From: CAXBCP01 sp963974055
GTDB taxonomy: Bacteria > Pseudomonadota > Alphaproteobacteria > MPNO01 > UBA830
Direction of reading: 5' to 3'
Assembly: GCA_963974055.1 (NCBI GenBank)
Contig: CAXBCP010000016.1
Span: 52,400-116,399, forward strand
DNA: 64,000 bases
The notes under the pieces were generated by a model. It did no database searches. It worked only from the letters and a program-made list of their open reading frames with translations, and was not told where the DNA came from. Position numbers and translations under genes: made by a program. Shown here piece after piece: positions 33,387 through 43,207 of this stretch (positions are counted from its first letter, which is position 1; the number at the start of each line of letters is the position of its first letter).

Positions 33387-34511
33387 TCAGGATGCTGCAT
33401 GAAGCCCCGCCATGCGAAGACGGAACCGGGATTGCACCCATTCCCGGCTGAGGACGTTGCGCATGACCGAATTTCGCAAACCCTTCAGGATCGGGTTCCG
33501 GGTATTTGCGGCACGAAACTGCAGGTCGCTCTCGCGGACCACCTGCTGCCCGATTCTGTGCCGGTCGCGGGAATAGGTTTCCAGTTCGCCCGCAATCATG
33601 CGTTCCGCCAGAACGCTGGCGTCCTCGATACCCAGGTTCATGCCACGCCCGCCTGCCGGCGTATGAATATGCGCGGCATCTCCGGCCAGATAGGCGCGAC
33701 CGTGCCCGTAGGAATCGACCTGGCGGAGGCTGACCGTAAAATCGGTCTGCCACAGAACTTCTCTGACGTGACTGCCGGCCGGCAACAACGCCAAAGCGTC
33801 CGGTGCATTGGCGATTGCCCTGAAACGGCCATCGGGCAGGGAAATAACGAACAGGACCCCGCCGCCGACGCCCATGAACAGATTCCCGTCGCCATGACCG
33901 ATGGGCCAGTCCATGCGGATATCGGCGAGGCTCCAGGTCTCGGGATACCGTTCGCCGGCGAATTCCAGCCCCAGGGTTTTCCGGACGGTGCTATGGGCCC
34001 CGTCGCACCCGACAATATAGTCGGCGCTCAGATCCTGAACGGCACCGCCGCCGGACAGCCGCACGGCGACACCACACCCGTTCTGCGTAAAGTCGAGCAG
34101 TTCGGTGTCGCGCTGTACGGTAATGCCCTGCTCCGTCAATGCTTCTTCAAGTAACCGTTCGGTGTCGCTCTGCGGCAGCGACAGCATGAAATTGTATCGC
34201 CCGGGCAGTTTCGAAAAATCCACCCGGACCAGAATGTCATTGCCATCGCGCAGATTGACGTGTGGGATCTTCAGCCCGGCGGCAAGCAGCCGTCGCGTCA
34301 CACCCGACGGTTCCAGCAATTCGAGCGATCGCGCATTGATGCCGACAGCCTTGCTGAGAGCGGTCCTGTCCGCCGATTTCTCGATCAGGCGGACCTCCGC
34401 ACCCCGGCGTTTAAGCTCCAGCGCGGCGGTGAGACCGACCGGGCCGGCGCCGACGACGAGAACGTTTGATGGAATGTCAGGCACCGCTCTTATCCTGCGA
34501 TTGACAGGCAT
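33387..34511 (-). CDS. FAD-dependent monooxygenase (UbiH/PHBH family)
   Basis: A 374-residue flavoprotein hydroxylase. The dinucleotide motif is VLVVGAGPVGLTAALELKRRG near residues 17-37, the DG motif DYIVGCDGAHSTVRKTLG near 160, and the second FAD motif AYLAGDAAHIHTPAGGRGMNLGIEDA near 290. It lacks the thioredoxin-like C-terminal domain of the phenol hydroxylase branch. The substrate is not evident. It precedes the secretin gene by 17 bases in the same direction, but a functional link is not obvious. Confidence 0.9.
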   Translation of the reverse strand: MPVNRRIRAVPDIPSNVLVVGAGPVGLTAALELKRRGAEVRLIEKSADRTALSKAVGINARSLELLEPSGVTRRLLAAGLKIPHVNLRDGNDILVRVDFSKLPGRYNFMLSLPQSDTERLLEEALTEQGITVQRDTELLDFTQNGCGVAVRLSGGGAVQDLSADYIVGCDGAHSTVRKTLGLEFAGERYPETWSLADIRMDWPIGHGDGNLFMGVGGGVLFVISLPDGRFRAIANAPDALALLPAGSHVREVLWQTDFTVSLRQVDSYGHGRAYLAGDAAHIHTPAGGRGMNLGIEDASVLAERMIAGELETYSRDRHRIGQQVVRESDLQFRAANTRNPILKGLRNSVMRNVLSREWVQSRFRLRMAGLHAAS

Positions 34512-34634
34512 CGGGGCTTACCGCGGCACGCGTTCGGGTCGTCCCCGACGGAACCGGGATCGTAAAATCCATCCTGCTTCCTTCCCAGGTCTCCACGGCC
34601 CATGGAATACGCTTGCACATGACCAAAAGATTCC

Positions 34635-37600
34635 TTAGCGCGTGTAGACAACGCCGCCATAGCCGAACACCTGCACTTCTCCAAGCGCGACACTTCCCGT
34701 TCCGGGTCGGTAAATTCGGAGATAGCGCGTGGTCGGCGGAATTTGTGCCTGGATACTACCAGCTGATATCTTCTTGATTTCCGTGATTGGATTAACGACG
34801 GCCATCGCTGCGGCGCCCAACTTGTAGCGTTTCACAGCCGAAGATGTATCCACCATCAGATCATCACCAGACACACTATCGGACATTGCAACGATAAGGC
34901 CGTCAAGTTCGTTCGCTTTCTGCCCCGGCGAAAATACAGTGATCGTTCGAATATGAACCGGCTTCTTGAACTCGACCTCCCACCACGGGTTTTTCTGGAC
35001 CTTGGTCTGCGCCCGGTCGTAATGCTGCCGGTTCCGAACATTTCGCGCCATGTAATCCTGGTCGATACAGCGTTCCTTTAACAACTCTTTCGTCTGTTTG
35101 AGGTGTTTTTGAAACGTGTCCAGCGAGACCACTGACCCGTACGGTATCCACTTCCCCAGGATAGGCTCGTCAACTGTGAAACGCAGGCTCCCTCCATTTT
35201 TCTTTGCTTCGGCGACATAATTTTCCGCCCGTTTGACGGTGTTCGGATATGCACATTGCGCCCATTTGGCCGGCTTGTCGGAAGATTGCCTGACGTTGGC
35301 GTTCCGGTTGTCTTTGTCAACATGATTGAAATGACACTCGTCTTCCCACAGCACGTAGGGTGGGTAAACGCCCCTTGAACAGCTCAAATTGACCAACTCC
35401 TGCGCGGACGGTTTTCTCGGTTTGCTCTTCTTTTTCTTACCGACCCAGCTACTGATCTTGTTGGCAACAAAATTGGCGGCCTTCATCGCCTGATTGCTGA
35501 TATTTTTCAGTTCTTGTTCCACCTTTTTCCTCGATTCGTCATAGGCCTGCTGCGAGACATTGGCGACGGTGCCGGCCGCATTGACGATCGCCGCGCCGAT
35601 ATCCGCCACACAGGTCATCGGATTGCCGGTGGCCGATAGCGAGAACCCGGAGCCTTTTCCAATCTCATGGCCGTTGACGCTCGCGGACACCCCGACGGGC
35701 CTGTGCGGGCAGTTCTGCCCGAAATTGAACCTAAACCCGGTCCTGTTGGCCTTGATCTCCACATTCTCGCTGAACTTGACCGGACCGCTGCCAACCGACG
35801 CATGGCCGCGCAGATACATATCGTAACTGGTCTTGCTTGCCCCGCGACTGAGATCGAACGCGAAGGTTCCGAGCGACATCTTGCCCCATTTCGGCAGGTT
35901 CACCCTCGTCTGAATGTCCATCCCCTTGTTCGTGGTCACCCAACCGTCCACCGAGCCGGCATTGAAACCGAAAACCCTGGCGTTGCCATGGGCAAGAATG
36001 ATCGGCCCCTGGGTCTTTTTGGCGTCGGGCAGCGTGTCGGCGGGAGACGCCGCCATCAGCAGGACATTGTCGAATATCGGATTGTTATCGGCATCGAGCG
36101 CCCCGCCCGCCCGGTATCGAGGGTTTTCGATCCGCACCTTATCGAGCGGCACGTTGTCGATCCCCTTAAAGACCTGCTGGGCGGCACCGACACTGCCGAA
36201 CACGGTCTCAGCGAAAATCAGTGACAGATTCTTGTAATCCTTGAGCGAGATAGAAGACGCGTCGACCGCTGCGGCTGTCGGATATGGGCCGGCGCTGCCG
36301 GTTTTCTGGACGAACAGAAAATAGGGTTTGTTATGTAGCCTCGCGGTCCCCCACCCGCGGAGACGTTTGACGTTCCCCCACTTGCTGAGGTCGAGCGTCG
36401 CGTTGTTAAAGACCGTGTTCGCCATATGGAACGGCTTTGTCCAGTCGCCCTCGCGAGTCAGTCGCACCGCCTTGAACGGATCGTTGTTAACCCGCTGCCC
36501 GTATCCGATATGGACTTTCAGATCGCCGAGGCTGACACCGACCAGCTTCAGCAAGTTCGCCGTCGGTCCGCCGTCACGGGTGTTGATTGTGGAGAATATG
36601 TTATGGCCGGCGAGCATTTCGACCGGTCCTGTGCGGGCTTTTTCAACCAGTAACCGGACGCTGGACGGGAGCTGGCTGGTGTTGATGTTCTGCGCGTTCC
36701 CCTTCGGCACAAAGATATAGGCCGCGTTGGCAAGCTGCAGGTCGTCGGCCGGCGTTCCGCCGGCAGGCGATATGAAGTTGCTGACCTTCAGGCTTTCTCC
36801 CGGTTTCGTGAGAAGGGCGAAATTGACCCGCGGCTGATTTGCGATCGGACGATAAATAACGATCGTGGCGTCCTGGTTCAGGACCTTCACATCCGCCTTC
36901 AGCAATTCTCCCTCCTCGACCAGAAGGTGATTGGCCGTGTTGATCAGCCGGTTAATCTGGGTTTTCACGGACCCTGCCACGCCGCCCAGGCCACCGAACG
37001 ATTTCTTTGCGTCGGTGATCAGTTTCGTTTTGTTCGGTGAAGCCTTTTTGACCGTAACGACCGGCTTCGGCACCTTCGTATAACCCGGCGAACGCTTGTC
37101 GGCCCAGATCGCCTTCCCCGCGTTGGTCGCCCACGGATATCCTTTGGGACCCACGGAAATATTGGCGATACCACCGACGTATTTGACCCAGATTTTCCCG
37201 TCCCAGCGATAGGGAGCGGAATCCGTGCCGACAACCCAGACCGCGCCCTCAGCGCCGATACCTATATCGGTGGCGGCGCCCGGCATGAGATGCCATTTAC
37301 GACCGTCATATCGGAGAATCTGTTTCTGCGCATTGACGATCCAAGCATTCCCCTTTGGATCGACCGCGATACGTGTGCCGGCGCCGGGAACGTTCTTCCA
37401 TTTGTTGTTGCCGCTATAGCGCCAGATAGTAAACCCGCCGGAACGCTTGTCCGCCCCGATCGCCCAGACCGCGCCGTTGGCCCCGATTGCGATATCGTTG
37501 GCACCGCCCGCAACCGTTTTCCAAGTCCCGCCGTCCCAGCGGTGGATCTTTCGGTTTCTGTCGACGATCCAGGCATTGCCCGCAGGGTCGACCGCGATCC

Positions 37601-38825
37601 GCACTGCACCGCCAGGCATCGACTGCCATTTGTTACGCCCCGCATAACGCCAGATGTCGTTTCCGGCGCCCTTACGGTTCTCGCCGACGATCCAGACCCC
37701 GCCATTGGCGCCGACTCCGATATCCGTCGCACCGCCCGGAACGCGGACCCACGGCAGGAACACCGCCTTGGCCGGCGGCGCCGATTTGGCCGGCGGCGCC
37801 GGTTTCGACGCGGTTTGCGCACCACCGGGTTTGCCGATATTGAACGCAATCCCGTCAAGATTGATCCAACCGTGGCTCTTTCCGCCAGCCACCCAGATGA
37901 TCCGGCAATCGGAAATGACATCAACCCTGGATGCTCTATCGTGATTGTTCAGATTGAAGATAAGCCGGGATTTGGGACACATGCCTTTCGGCAGGGTGGC
38001 GATATGTCCCCATTTTCCACCCTCGGTCAGGCCGCTCACGCTGACCCGGTTGCCCTTCCGCATAACGTTGGCAGACGCGAACGAAGAATCCCGGTGCTTC
38101 CGCCATCCATTGACCAGCGAAAGCGCCGCGCCCGGCTTGCGACTGAACGTAACCCCGTTGAGGCTGACCCAGCCGCGCGCCGGCGCGCGGTAGACCCAGA
38201 CGATCCGCCCGTCGGGGAAGACATCGACCCGCGAGGTCTTGTCGTCGGAATTAAGATTGAAGACGAGCCGTTTTGCCGGGCGCAGATTAGCCGGCAAGGT
38301 CGCGATAACATTGCCTTCGCCCGGCTTCACCAGCCCGCCGACCATGACGGTGTCGCCGGCAAGAACCGTGTTGATACCGGCATAGCCCTGACCGTAATTC
38401 GCCCAGCCGGATGCGAGCTTAACCGGGTTGCTCTTGGCCGTGCTGAACGAAATACCGTCCAGGCTGACCCACTTATAGCCGGTATTGCCGGTGACGAAAT
38501 GGATCTGCCCATTGGGCAGTACGTCGACCCGGGCGGTCCGGTCATGGGTACTGACGTTGAAGACCAGACGCTGTTTGGGCCGCATATCGGACGGAAGGGT
38601 CGCGACATGCCCCCATTTACCGCCGCCCGGTTTCGCGGCCAGCCCGCTGACCGTCACGACGGCGCCCGATTTCACCGCGGAGACCTGGCGGTAACCGTTA
38701 CCGTAGTTTTTCCAGCCCGCCGCAAAGCCGGGAGTCACCCACTTGTCGGCCGCGCCGGCCGCATGCGGAGGAAAAATCAGAACGGCCAGCGCGATCGCGG
38801 CACAAATGCGGGTGAAGATCGACAT
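34635..38825 (-). CDS. Very large secreted protein with N-terminal repeats, tectonin-like propeller and discoidin-like end
   Basis: A 1396-residue exported protein (signal peptide residues 1-25, ending HAAGAA). First come three copies of a roughly 95-residue module (about 25-340) with GxWGHVATLP, RLVFN and KWVSLDGISFS-type strands. Then follow about seven tectonin/propeller repeats (about 355-590), each with GAVWAIG or GNAWIV, IWRY and WKxVPG. A long region of no recognised family comes next (about 600-1190), including a Lys-rich helical stretch. The C-terminal domain (about 1250-1390) has NPWWEVEFKKPVHIRTITVF and RYLRIYRPGTGSVALGEVQVFG, typical of F5/8-type (discoidin) carbohydrate or surface binding. 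Role unknown; adhesion or surface binding is inferred. Confidence 0.85.
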   Translation of the reverse strand: MSIFTRICAAIALAVLIFPPHAAGAADKWVTPGFAAGWKNYGNGYRQVSAVKSGAVVTVSGLAAKPGGGKWGHVATLPSDMRPKQRLVFNVSTHDRTARVDVLPNGQIHFVTGNTGYKWVSLDGISFSTAKSNPVKLASGWANYGQGYAGINTVLAGDTVMVGGLVKPGEGNVIATLPANLRPAKRLVFNLNSDDKTSRVDVFPDGRIVWVYRAPARGWVSLNGVTFSRKPGAALSLVNGWRKHRDSSFASANVMRKGNRVSVSGLTEGGKWGHIATLPKGMCPKSRLIFNLNNHDRASRVDVISDCRIIWVAGGKSHGWINLDGIAFNIGKPGGAQTASKPAPPAKSAPPAKAVFLPWVRVPGGATDIGVGANGGVWIVGENRKGAGNDIWRYAGRNKWQSMPGGAVRIAVDPAGNAWIVDRNRKIHRWDGGTWKTVAGGANDIAIGANGAVWAIGADKRSGGFTIWRYSGNNKWKNVPGAGTRIAVDPKGNAWIVNAQKQILRYDGRKWHLMPGAATDIGIGAEGAVWVVGTDSAPYRWDGKIWVKYVGGIANISVGPKGYPWATNAGKAIWADKRSPGYTKVPKPVVTVKKASPNKTKLITDAKKSFGGLGGVAGSVKTQINRLINTANHLLVEEGELLKADVKVLNQDATIVIYRPIANQPRVNFALLTKPGESLKVSNFISPAGGTPADDLQLANAAYIFVPKGNAQNINTSQLPSSVRLLVEKARTGPVEMLAGHNIFSTINTRDGGPTANLLKLVGVSLGDLKVHIGYGQRVNNDPFKAVRLTREGDWTKPFHMANTVFNNATLDLSKWGNVKRLRGWGTARLHNKPYFLFVQKTGSAGPYPTAAAVDASSISLKDYKNLSLIFAETVFGSVGAAQQVFKGIDNVPLDKVRIENPRYRAGGALDADNNPIFDNVLLMAASPADTLPDAKKTQGPIILAHGNARVFGFNAGSVDGWVTTNKGMDIQTRVNLPKWGKMSLGTFAFDLSRGASKTSYDMYLRGHASVGSGPVKFSENVEIKANRTGFRFNFGQNCPHRPVGVSASVNGHEIGKGSGFSLSATGNPMTCVADIGAAIVNAAGTVANVSQQAYDESRKKVEQELKNISNQAMKAANFVANKISSWVGKKKKSKPRKPSAQELVNLSCSRGVYPPYVLWEDECHFNHVDKDNRNANVRQSSDKPAKWAQCAYPNTVKRAENYVAEAKKNGGSLRFTVDEPILGKWIPYGSVVSLDTFQKHLKQTKELLKERCIDQDYMARNVRNRQHYDRAQTKVQKNPWWEVEFKKPVHIRTITVFSPGQKANELDGLIVAMSDSVSGDDLMVDTSSAVKRYKLGAAAMAVVNPITEIKKISAGSIQAQIPPTTRYLRIYRPGTGSVALGEVQVFGYGGVVYTR

Positions 38826-39023
38826 GACGAAAGCTCCTGTCCGAATACAGCTGTCTGCTTTCGGTCATTGCAATTGCCGTGCCAGTGGCGGCGCCCTCAC
38901 CCAACGCGTTGATTCATATATATATTTTATGTTTTACGACATTCCCGCAGCCGGTATCGCCGTGCTCGGCTCCGAGCGACTGCCCATATACGAGCGATGA
39001 TGTGTGCATCCACGCGCCCGGCG

Positions 39024-40460
39024 CTAACCCCTGGCTTTCGCCTGTATGCGATAGACCTTGTTGCGATCGATCCCGAGCAGACGCGCGGCCCGGGTGACGT
39101 TTCCGTTCGCAGTGTCGAGCGCACGGTCAATCAGAAGACGTTCCGCCGCCGCGAAATCCAGCGGCAGATCTTCCACGGTCATACCCGGCCCGGCCGGCAA
39201 ACGCGGCGGCGCTGCCGCCATGCCGAGGCGAAGATGTTCCGCGGCAATCCTGTTGCCGCCGCTTTCGATCATCGCGCGCTCGACGACGTTTTTCAGCTCG
39301 CGCACGTTTCCGGGATAATCATGGCCGGACAGGGTCGTCAGCGCCTCGTCCTTGTAGCCGGACGGCGAAACGCCCATTTCGGCGGCGAACATCTGCATAA
39401 AATGAAGGGCGAGCAGGGGAATATCGTCTTTTCGCTCCCGCAGTGGCGGCGCCGTGACGGTAAATCGGGCGAGCCGGTAGTATAGGTCTTCACGAAGTGC
39501 CGATGCCGGCTCGTTGGTCGCGGATACAACGCGGACATCAACTTTCCTGTCCGCCTTCGCCCCGAGGGGTCTGATAAGGCGGTCTTCAAGAACCCGAAGC
39601 AGTTTCGGCTGCACGACTGCCGGCATCGTGCCGACCTCGTCGAAAAACAGGGTGCCGCCATCCGCCATTTCGAAATAACCTGTCTGTTCCCGCTGGGCGC
39701 CGGTAAACGCGCCCGCCAGATGGCCGAATAACAGGGATTCCGCCAGTTCGGTGGGGATTGTCGCGCAGTTGACGGCGATGAACGGACGGTCTGCCCGCTC
39801 GGAACCGGCGTGAATGGCGCGCGCGATCAATTCCTTGCCGGTGCCGCTCTCTCCCATAATCAGGACCGAGGTCGAGCCAGCATTCTGCAGCAGGCCGATT
39901 TCCCGAAGGATCTCTCGCATAGTCGCGCTTTGCCCGATGAACCCGTCGATGCCCCACCGGTCGGATTCGCTCTTCGCCAGCATGGACAGCCGGTTGTCGA
40001 GAACACGCCGCTGCGCGACCTCCTCTTCCAGAGCTTGATTTTTGACCGCGAGTTCGTTGACGAGCACCGCGCGTTCCAGATGCGTGCGCAGACGGACCAG
40101 GACCTCGCCCTGCAGGAACGGTTTGGTGATGTAGTCCACTGCCCCGGCCTCGAACCCGGCCATAAGCTTTTCTTCGCTGGTATCCGCGGTCAGGAAAATC
40201 ACGGGGATATGCCGCGTCGCCTCGGTGGCCTTGAGACGCCGGCAGACCTCGATACCGTCCATGCCGGGCATCGCGATATCCAGCAGAATCAGCGCCGGCA
40301 ATTCCCGGGCCGCCACCTCCAGCGCGGCAGCCCCGGCGGTCGCGATCAGCACGGAAAAGTCGGCCGCCTCCAGCGTCGCGATCAGAACGTCGAGATTGGC
40401 AGGCACATCGTCAACCGCGAGGATCGTGGCACCGCCGAGATCGATGGCGGTTTCAGTCAT
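39024..40460 (-). CDS. NtrC-family response regulator (sigma-54-dependent)
   Basis: A 478-residue activator. The receiver domain (about residues 10-130) has phospho-acceptor Asp61 in LILLDIAMPG. A coiled linker follows, then the AAA+ domain (about 165-400) with Walker A GESGTGKE and the sigma-54 contact loop GAFTGA, and the Walker B-like GGTLFFDEVG. The C-terminal Fis-type HTH reads AARLLGIDRNKVYRI. It overlaps the hybrid kinase gene upstream by eight bases and is its likely partner. No -24/-12 promoter for a target was identified. Confidence 0.93.
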   Translation of the reverse strand: MTETAIDLGGATILAVDDVPANLDVLIATLEAADFSVLIATAGAAALEVAARELPALILLDIAMPGMDGIEVCRRLKATEATRHIPVIFLTADTSEEKLMAGFEAGAVDYITKPFLQGEVLVRLRTHLERAVLVNELAVKNQALEEEVAQRRVLDNRLSMLAKSESDRWGIDGFIGQSATMREILREIGLLQNAGSTSVLIMGESGTGKELIARAIHAGSERADRPFIAVNCATIPTELAESLLFGHLAGAFTGAQREQTGYFEMADGGTLFFDEVGTMPAVVQPKLLRVLEDRLIRPLGAKADRKVDVRVVSATNEPASALREDLYYRLARFTVTAPPLRERKDDIPLLALHFMQMFAAEMGVSPSGYKDEALTTLSGHDYPGNVRELKNVVERAMIESGGNRIAAEHLRLGMAAAPPRLPAGPGMTVEDLPLDFAAAERLLIDRALDTANGNVTRAARLLGIDRNKVYRIQAKARG

Positions 40461-42543
40461 GACCCGTTGCCTCCAGGGCCGAAATGATCGCTTTCATATC
40501 GTAGGTTCCACAAAGGTCGCGCAGTTCTGCGGCGAATATACGCTCTGCGGCACCCAGCGTCTCGATTTCCGCGATGAGCCGTTTCAGGTCGGTTATGTTG
40601 TGACGCCCCGCGGCGTCCGCAAGCGACCGCCGAAGGTCTTCCGGAAGAACCATAGGCCCGCCCGAAGAACCGGTCTCAGTGACGCGGCCAAGGCGAGGCC
40701 CGGACGGCGTATCGTCTTCAAATATCACGCCCAGCAGTCTTTCCAGGGACGCATACAGACTTGCCATCTGAACCGGCTTGTCGAGAAAGTCGTGAAAACC
40801 CGCGTCGATATATTCGGTGTGCTGATGGGCCAGAGCGGAGGCCGAAACCGCAACGATTTTCAAATCCCCGCGCCCCATGGCGCTAATGCGCCGGGCAACG
40901 TCGGTCCCGGACATGCCGGGCATCCGGATATCCAGATAGGCGATATCGACCGGAGACGCTTCGATCACCGCCAGGGCTTCGGTTCCGTTTGCGGCCGTCT
41001 GCACCGTCACCCCCGCCTGTTCGAGCATTCTGGCAAGAATATCCCGATTGGCGGCCAGATCGTCGGCGACGAGGGCGCGCACCGTTCGCTCCGGCGCAAG
41101 GCGCCGCGCCGGCAAGGTGGCATTCCCGTCCTCCGGCAACCCTTCCATGGAGGCCTGTGGGAGAAAAAGACTGAACCGGAAGCACGCGCCGGCGCCGGGC
41201 GTGGAATGGACCGCTATTTCACCACCCATTAACCCGACGTAACGCTGGGCGATCGCGAGTCCCAACCCGGTCCCCCCCTTCAGGCGTCCCTGTACATCCT
41301 GCGCGAACGGGTCGAAGATTTCGCGATGCCGGTCTTCGGGAATACCGGGCCCAGTATCTTCAATCTCGAAACGATAGATATCGCCGTCGTCCACTGAGAC
41401 CCGCAACGCCACATCGCCGTTCTGGGTAAACTTGACCGCATTGGCGAGGATATTGGTAAGCACCTGACGCAGCTTCGCTTCGTCGCCGACGACCTCGCCA
41501 GCATCCGCCTTCATCTCGAAAATCCACGACAGGCGTTTTTCCGCGCAAAGGGGAGCGAAGATGAGCGTCTGTTCCTGGAGCAGCGCTTTCAGATCGAAAC
41601 GCGACGAGATCATGGATTCGCCGCCGGCCTCGATTTTGGAGATATCGAGGACATCATTGACCACGGCCAGAAGATGGCGGCCGCTGACGCGGATCGCCTC
41701 AACGGCTTTCCGCTGGCCCGGGGTTATCTCCGCGTCGGTTTCCAACAGCTGGGCATAGCCGATCACCGCGTTCAGGGGCGTGCGAATTTCATGACTCATG
41801 TCGGCGAGAAACTGGGACTTCATGGTGTTCGCGTGCTGCTGACGGTCCCGTTCTTCGATCGCTCTCAGCGAAGCCATTTGGCGCCACAACAGTTCGCGGG
41901 CGACGAACGCCGCACCGGTACCGCCCATGAACACAATTATCGTTTTGGCAATGTATAGCCCGGGCGTCAGGAAGATCGAATCTTCCACCGCATTTGAACC
42001 GAACGTCGCGAAGGTGAATAGTACGATCGCCAGATACTCGATCGCGGCGAGGCAGCCGGTAAACAGTGAAAGCCTGAAATCGAGATAGAGCGTCGACAGG
42101 ACAATGAACAGAAAATAGCCCGCCAGCGGCGGCGCCGACAAAACATAGATCGGGTTGGAAAAAGCACCCTGGGTAAAAATAATAAGCGCCGACATCGCGG
42201 ATATCTCGACGCACGCATTTGCGTACCACACCCACATGGGAACGAAACTGCCGAGGCGGATATGCCGTTTGATGGCACGACGCATGCCGAATTCATAGAT
42301 TGCGACGCCCAGGACCACAGGAAGGACGGTCATCGGCACCTGGGCTGCCGTCACCCCGTATCTGAGATAGATATTGGCGAGCAGGAAAAGGATGAAAACG
42401 GATGCGACGGCAAATGTCACGCCAAGCACAAGCGTTCGCAGCGCCTGACTTTCCAGCATTTCGACCGCCAGTGTACGTTCGAATTTTTGCGCCAGACCAG
42501 CGTCGCGACGGTCGGTTCCTCGATGAAACGCCTTTTGTGTCAC
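40453..42543 (-). CDS. Membrane hybrid sensor histidine kinase with receiver domain
   Basis: A 696-residue protein with a membrane sensor part (about six hydrophobic segments, residues 40-220). HisKA follows (SHEIRTPLNAVIGYAQLL), then the ATPase domain (NILANAVKFTQNG, GTGLGLAIAQRYVGLMGGE) and a receiver domain (about 480-600) with Asp in DIAYLDIRMPGM. The C-terminal 80 residues may be an Hpt-like tail, but I see no clear His motif. The start is GTG 42543 with GGAGG eight bases upstream. The stop overlaps the NtrC-family regulator, so they are cotranscribed. The input signal is unknown. Confidence 0.92.
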   Translation of the reverse strand: MTQKAFHRGTDRRDAGLAQKFERTLAVEMLESQALRTLVLGVTFAVASVFILFLLANIYLRYGVTAAQVPMTVLPVVLGVAIYEFGMRRAIKRHIRLGSFVPMWVWYANACVEISAMSALIIFTQGAFSNPIYVLSAPPLAGYFLFIVLSTLYLDFRLSLFTGCLAAIEYLAIVLFTFATFGSNAVEDSIFLTPGLYIAKTIIVFMGGTGAAFVARELLWRQMASLRAIEERDRQQHANTMKSQFLADMSHEIRTPLNAVIGYAQLLETDAEITPGQRKAVEAIRVSGRHLLAVVNDVLDISKIEAGGESMISSRFDLKALLQEQTLIFAPLCAEKRLSWIFEMKADAGEVVGDEAKLRQVLTNILANAVKFTQNGDVALRVSVDDGDIYRFEIEDTGPGIPEDRHREIFDPFAQDVQGRLKGGTGLGLAIAQRYVGLMGGEIAVHSTPGAGACFRFSLFLPQASMEGLPEDGNATLPARRLAPERTVRALVADDLAANRDILARMLEQAGVTVQTAANGTEALAVIEASPVDIAYLDIRMPGMSGTDVARRISAMGRGDLKIVAVSASALAHQHTEYIDAGFHDFLDKPVQMASLYASLERLLGVIFEDDTPSGPRLGRVTETGSSGGPMVLPEDLRRSLADAAGRHNITDLKRLIAEIETLGAAERIFAAELRDLCGTYDMKAIISALEATGHD

Positions 42544-42715
42544 TATGAAAACCTCCGCGATGGCAGCACTACGGAATTATAGACGATATCATCAACGGAG
42601 GTGCTGTCAGTCTGATATGAACCAGTCTTTGAAATTGCGGGCGACCTCGCTTTCATGCCGCCACTTGGCGCCCTTCTGACAGGGGAGCTGGTTCTGATTG
42701 AAAGTTTCGCTGTTA

Positions 42716-42961
42716 TTGAGCCAAATTTTGCAGGGTCTTGATGTCCCTGAACCGGGCCATCGCTGCTCCCGGTCGTCGAAACGGCTGATGTGAGTTTTCA
42801 GCCCGGTTGTTGAGCCCGCGCCCACATTCCTGATCAAGTGTCGCCCTGCGATCCCGCCGTTTCGTCGCAAAAACTTCCGGCACCGCACCTTCGTGGCCGA
42901 CAGCACGCCAGAGGCAAGACTTCTCCCAGTTGATCCGGACGAACACCTCACCCAGGCGTCC
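42716..42961 (-). pseudogene. IS6-family transposase relic 2
   Basis: Minus-strand translation reads GRLGEVFVRI, SCLWRAVGHEGAVPEVFATK and RRDRRA, then jumps to DQECGRGLNNRAENSHQPFR and MARFRDIKTLQN. These are the DDE-domain blocks of IS6 transposases in the right order, with about 40-50 residues lost between RDR and QECGR. N- and C-terminal parts are missing, so the gene is dead. Confidence 0.8.
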
Positions 42962-42964
42962 GCG

Positions 42965-43080
42965 CCGGTTCGAATATGGAGGACAATCAACGCTCCGTTT
43001 CCGGGTATCGGATCGATTTATCTCTAAGGTGAAGGAAGAATTGGCGGTGCAGGTAGTCTTAAGCGAACCCGTCTCTGCGG
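42965..43080. repeat. Dispersed repeat, copy 2 (partner at 31229-31392)
   Basis: Contains the 41-base block identical to 31229-31269 and, after a three-base gap, the block matching 31321-31392 (differences such as TCTCTAAGG for TCTTTAAGG). It adjoins IS6 relic 2 exactly as the other copy adjoins relic 1. Confidence 0.85.
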
Positions 43081-43097
43081 ATAATCCCCTGTTATGC

Positions 43098-43207
43098 CCT
43101 GTTAATTGCCATTTTGGCCCTTGGACACACGTATTTGGGAGCAATAACGGCCAACTTCCGCGTGTTTCCGCTAATATTACCACGCCGGGAAACAGGTAAT
43201 TAACAGG
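43098..43207. repeat. Inverted CTGTTAATT/AATTAACAG repeat
   Basis: CCTGTTAATTGCC (43098-43110) and GGTAATTAACAGG (43195-43207) are inverted repeats with one mismatch, 84 bases apart. Extra CCTGTT and AACAGG units lie at 43088-43094 and 43212-43218. A related TTTAACAGGGAATTCC is at 31403. It resembles the AACAGGGAA-rich intergenic elements common in alphaproteobacteria, as recalled from general knowledge. Confidence 0.5.

Noticed and set aside
37290..38912. 540-codon plus-strand frame opposite the giant secreted protein
   Set aside because: Shadow of the repeated, GC-rich coding strand; no domain and no ribosome site.
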